Positions 61,897-64,000 of a DNA stretch of 64,000 nt are shown here, piece by piece; position 1 is the stretch's first letter; the number at the start of each line of letters is the position of its first letter. The position numbers and the translations under genes were made by a program. This DNA is from Saliniramus sp050485405 (GTDB lineage Bacteria > Pseudomonadota > Alphaproteobacteria > Rhizobiales > Beijerinckiaceae): the NCBI GenBank assembly GCA_050485405.1, contig JBJHBI010000017.1, positions 1 to 64,000 on the forward strand, read 5' to 3'. Under the pieces are notes generated by a model. That model did no database searches. It was not told where the DNA came from and saw nothing but the letters and a program-made list of their open reading frames with translations.

Positions 61897-62712
61897 ATGA
61901 TCAGGGATTTGATGGTCCATCTCGATGCGAGCGACGACGACGCCCATCGCCTCGGCCTCGCCGAAATGCTCTCCGATCGCCACAAGGCGCATATCGGCAC
62001 ATTGTTCGTGAACGCCTATCCGGGCTTTGCGATCTCGGCGGATGCGGCGGGAACCGGCGCCGTCGCCATGGCCGAGCTCGTCGAGAGCGCCATTGCCGAC
62101 GGGGATCGCGCCGAAGGGGTGATTCGCGAAAAGCTCGCGAATCTGCGCTTTCCGCATGATCTCCAGCGCATCGATGCGATCACCGACCAGGCCGGCAGCT
62201 TCGCTGCGCGGGCGGCGCGCCATGCCGATCTGTTCATCGGATTGCGCCCCGGCAAGACGGAGAATCGCTGGACCGGCCTGCTCGAGGCGGTCCTGTTCGG
62301 CAGCGGACGCGCGCTGCTGCTGGCAGCCCCTGAGCGTGATCCGCGCCCGTTCAAGACTGTGGTGATCGGCTGGAACGGCAGCCGCGAGGCCTCGCGCGCC
62401 GTCGCGCAGGCCATGCCCTTCCTCGAAAAGGCGGGGCAGGTGATCGTGGTCACCGCCGAAAAGAATCCCGCCGAGGATGCGCTCGATACCCGCATCGCCC
62501 GCCATCTGGATCGCCACGGCGTGAAGACCGTGCTGCACGAACTGCGCACGGCCGATGCGGGAGAGGGCATTCTCGCGCAGGCCCGCAGCAGCGATGCGGA
62601 TCTGATCGTGGCCGGCGGCTACGGTCATTCGCGGTTTCGCGAATGGGTCCTCGGCGGCGCCACGCGCACCCTGCTCGAACAGGCGCAGACGCCGCTTCTG
62701 CTCGCGCATTGA
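61897..62712 (+). CDS. Tandem universal stress protein (two UspA domains)
   Basis: A 271-residue protein with two Usp-like halves. The first (1-145) begins MIRDLMVHLDASDDDAHRLG and is degenerate. The second (about 150-271) is more typical: FKTVVIGWNGSREASRAVAQ, LIVAGGYGHSRFREWVLGGATRTLLEQ, which keeps the nucleotide-binding pattern G-2x-R/G-9x-G(A)T, and a final TPLLLAH. It lies 132 bases ahead of a TRAP transporter large permease. In Halomonas a Usp protein (TeaD) is encoded with and regulates a TRAP transporter, which is a possible but unproven parallel. Confidence 0.88.
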   Translation: MIRDLMVHLDASDDDAHRLGLAEMLSDRHKAHIGTLFVNAYPGFAISADAAGTGAVAMAELVESAIADGDRAEGVIREKLANLRFPHDLQRIDAITDQAGSFAARAARHADLFIGLRPGKTENRWTGLLEAVLFGSGRALLLAAPERDPRPFKTVVIGWNGSREASRAVAQAMPFLEKAGQVIVVTAEKNPAEDALDTRIARHLDRHGVKTVLHELRTADAGEGILAQARSSDADLIVAGGYGHSRFREWVLGGATRTLLEQAQTPLLLAH

Positions 62713-62844
62713 GCGCTCGCCCGTCGCATCCGCCGGCGCGCAGGGATTGACGCGCCCGCGCGCCCCGGCCAACCTGCGCGCGCCCGCGCCGGGGCATCCG
62801 GTTCCCGTCGCGGCGCCGGGTCCCGGGGCGAGACGACGCCGATC

Positions 62845-64000
62845 ATGACAGCCTTCATCATCGCCAATCTGGCGCCGATCATGTTCGGCTCCCTGATTGT
62901 GATCATGGTCCTCGGCTATCCGATCGCCTTCTCGCTGGCGGCGCTCGGTCTGTTCTATGCCGTGCTCGGCATCTGGCTCGGGCTGTTCACGCCTTCCTTC
63001 CTGCAGGCCCTGCCCGAACGGCTGTTCTCGGTCCTTGCCAACGAAACGCTGCTCGCCATCCCCTTCTTCGCCTTCATGGGGCTGGTGCTGGAGCGGTCGC
63101 GCATGGCCGAGGACCTGCTCGATACGATCGGGCGGCTGTTCGGCCCTTTGCGCGGGGGGCTCGCCTATGCGGTGATCTTCGTCGGCGCGATCCTCGCCGC
63201 AGCCACCGGGGTGATCGCCGCCGCGGTGATCGCCATGGGGCTGATCTCGCTGCCGGTGATGCTGCGCTATCGTTACGATCCGCGTCTCGCCACCGGGGTG
63301 ATCGCGGCATCGGGGACGCTCGCGCAGATCATGCCGCCTTCGCTGGTGCTGATCGTGCTGGCCGACCAGTTGCAGCGCTCGGTGGGAGACATGTATGCCG
63401 GCGCGCTCCTGCCGGCGCTGATGCTCGCGGGATTGTTCGCGGTCTATGTCTTCTGTATCGGCCTCCTGCGCCCGCAGATGGTGCCGCCGCTGCCGCCGGA
63501 GGCGCGCGAAGACGGCGAAGGCATCGTCTCGCTCGTGGTGACGCTCCTCGTCGCCGTCGCGGCGGGGGCACTCGCGACCTGGCTCCTCGCTCCCCATGTG
63601 GCACGCGCGCCCTTCGTCCACGGCTTCGCGATCGGTGCGGCGACGGCGCTCGCCATCGCGCTCGCGAGCCGGCATCTCATGCCCGGCCTGATCGCGCCGC
63701 TCGCCGAGCGCGTGGTGCTCGCGCTGGTGCCGCCGCTGGCCTTGATCCTCCTCGTGCTGGGCGCGATCTTCGTCGGCATCGCCACGCCCACCGAGGGCGG
63801 GGCGCTGGGGGCGCTCGGTGCGATCGTTCTCGCCATGGCGCGCCGCCGGCTCGATCGTGCGCGTCTGCGCGAGGCCTGCGAGGGCACGCTGCAGCTATGC
63901 TCCTTCGTGATCTTCATCCTGATCGGTGCGCGTGTCTTCGCGCTGACCTTCTACGGTGTGGACGGGCATCTCTGGGTGAAGGACTGGCTGCTCGCCTTGC
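62845..64000 (+). CDS. TRAP transporter large permease (DctM family), N-terminal part
   Basis: An open frame from the ATG at 62845 that runs off the window (385 codons). It is strongly hydrophobic with many membrane segments. DctM landmarks are MVLGYPIAFSLAALGLFYAV, FFAFMGLVLERSRMAEDLLD, GAILAAATGVIAAAVIAMGL, the block GVIAASGTLAQIMPPSLVL, and GIATPTEGGALGALGAIVLA. It transports an organic acid or similar solute using an ion gradient, with a binding protein and a small permease that are not visible; they may lie beyond the right edge. The stretch between the Usp gene and this start is GC-rich and shows no gene. Confidence 0.93.
   Translation, partial: MTAFIIANLAPIMFGSLIVIMVLGYPIAFSLAALGLFYAVLGIWLGLFTPSFLQALPERLFSVLANETLLAIPFFAFMGLVLERSRMAEDLLDTIGRLFGPLRGGLAYAVIFVGAILAAATGVIAAAVIAMGLISLPVMLRYRYDPRLATGVIAASGTLAQIMPPSLVLIVLADQLQRSVGDMYAGALLPALMLAGLFAVYVFCIGLLRPQMVPPLPPEAREDGEGIVSLVVTLLVAVAAGALATWLLAPHVARAPFVHGFAIGAATALAIALASRHLMPGLIAPLAERVVLALVPPLALILLVLGAIFVGIATPTEGGALGALGAIVLAMARRRLDRARLREACEGTLQLCSFVIFILIGARVFALTFYGVDGHLWVKDWLLAL

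Overview
The window is a GC-rich stretch of an alphaproteobacterial chromosome, most likely from the order Hyphomicrobiales (Rhizobiales). This rests on gene order, not on a database search: parA-parB beside holA-lptE-leuS; maf-aroE-coaE-dnaQ; atpHAGDC; clpS-clpA; and miaB-phoH-ybeY-corC-lnt-xre-metK-trmB are arrangements characteristic of that group. The parAB locus and a near-consensus parS inside holA suggest that the left end lies near the replication origin. I cannot name a genus. Coding density is very high, genes often overlap by 1-4 bases, and many starts are GTG or TTG.

Layout. 1-5.8 kb: chromosome partitioning (parA end, parB, parS), clamp-loader delta subunit, LPS-assembly lipoprotein and leucyl-tRNA synthetase. 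5.9-9.6 kb: PLP homeostasis protein, haem exporter subunits ccmA-ccmB without ccmC, and a ferric-reductase-like flavocytochrome. 9.8-14.5 kb: dnaQ, coaE, aroE, maf, a small membrane protein and an amidase. 14.8-16.2 kb: an MFS permease. 16.2-17.2 kb: an Xre/RES toxin-antitoxin pair with a promoter embedded in a 17-bp inverted repeat. 17.3-20.6 kb: a tungstate-type ABC importer (tupB-tupC-tupA) with a divergent two-domain regulator. 20.6-24.4 kb: TPR protein, the 41-codon rpmJ gene and a malic enzyme/PTA fusion. 24.6-29.6 kb: the F1 part of ATP synthase. 29.9-34.3 kb: stress protein, DUF1989 protein, L,D-transpeptidase, YceI and a cytochrome b561-YceI fusion. 34.5-42.3 kb: ClpS-ClpA, a repeat-rich membrane protein, two RNA methyltransferases and a DUF2336 protein. 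42.3-50.9 kb: the leftward miaB-to-trmB run. 51-57.9 kb: phosphohexomutase, a metal ABC importer lacking an ATPase gene, and a fused kinase. 57.9-64 kb: MHYT-LytTR regulator, beta-hydroxyacid dehydrogenase, a double PRC-barrel protein with 36-bp repeats, a tandem stress protein and the start of a TRAP large permease.

Most of the window is core housekeeping. The accessory parts are the Xre/RES module, the tup locus, the metal importer and the 57.9-64 kb end. I found no CRISPR array, insertion sequence, prophage, tRNA or rRNA, and no gene cluster that is clearly a new multi-gene system. The most unusual observations are a terminator-shaped hairpin that swallows the start codon of the TPR gene, two metal permeases that each carry a C-terminal winged-helix-like tail while their ATPase is missing, the promoter buried in a long inverted repeat ahead of the toxin-antitoxin pair, and a probable general-stress promoter ahead of the repeat-bearing PRC protein.
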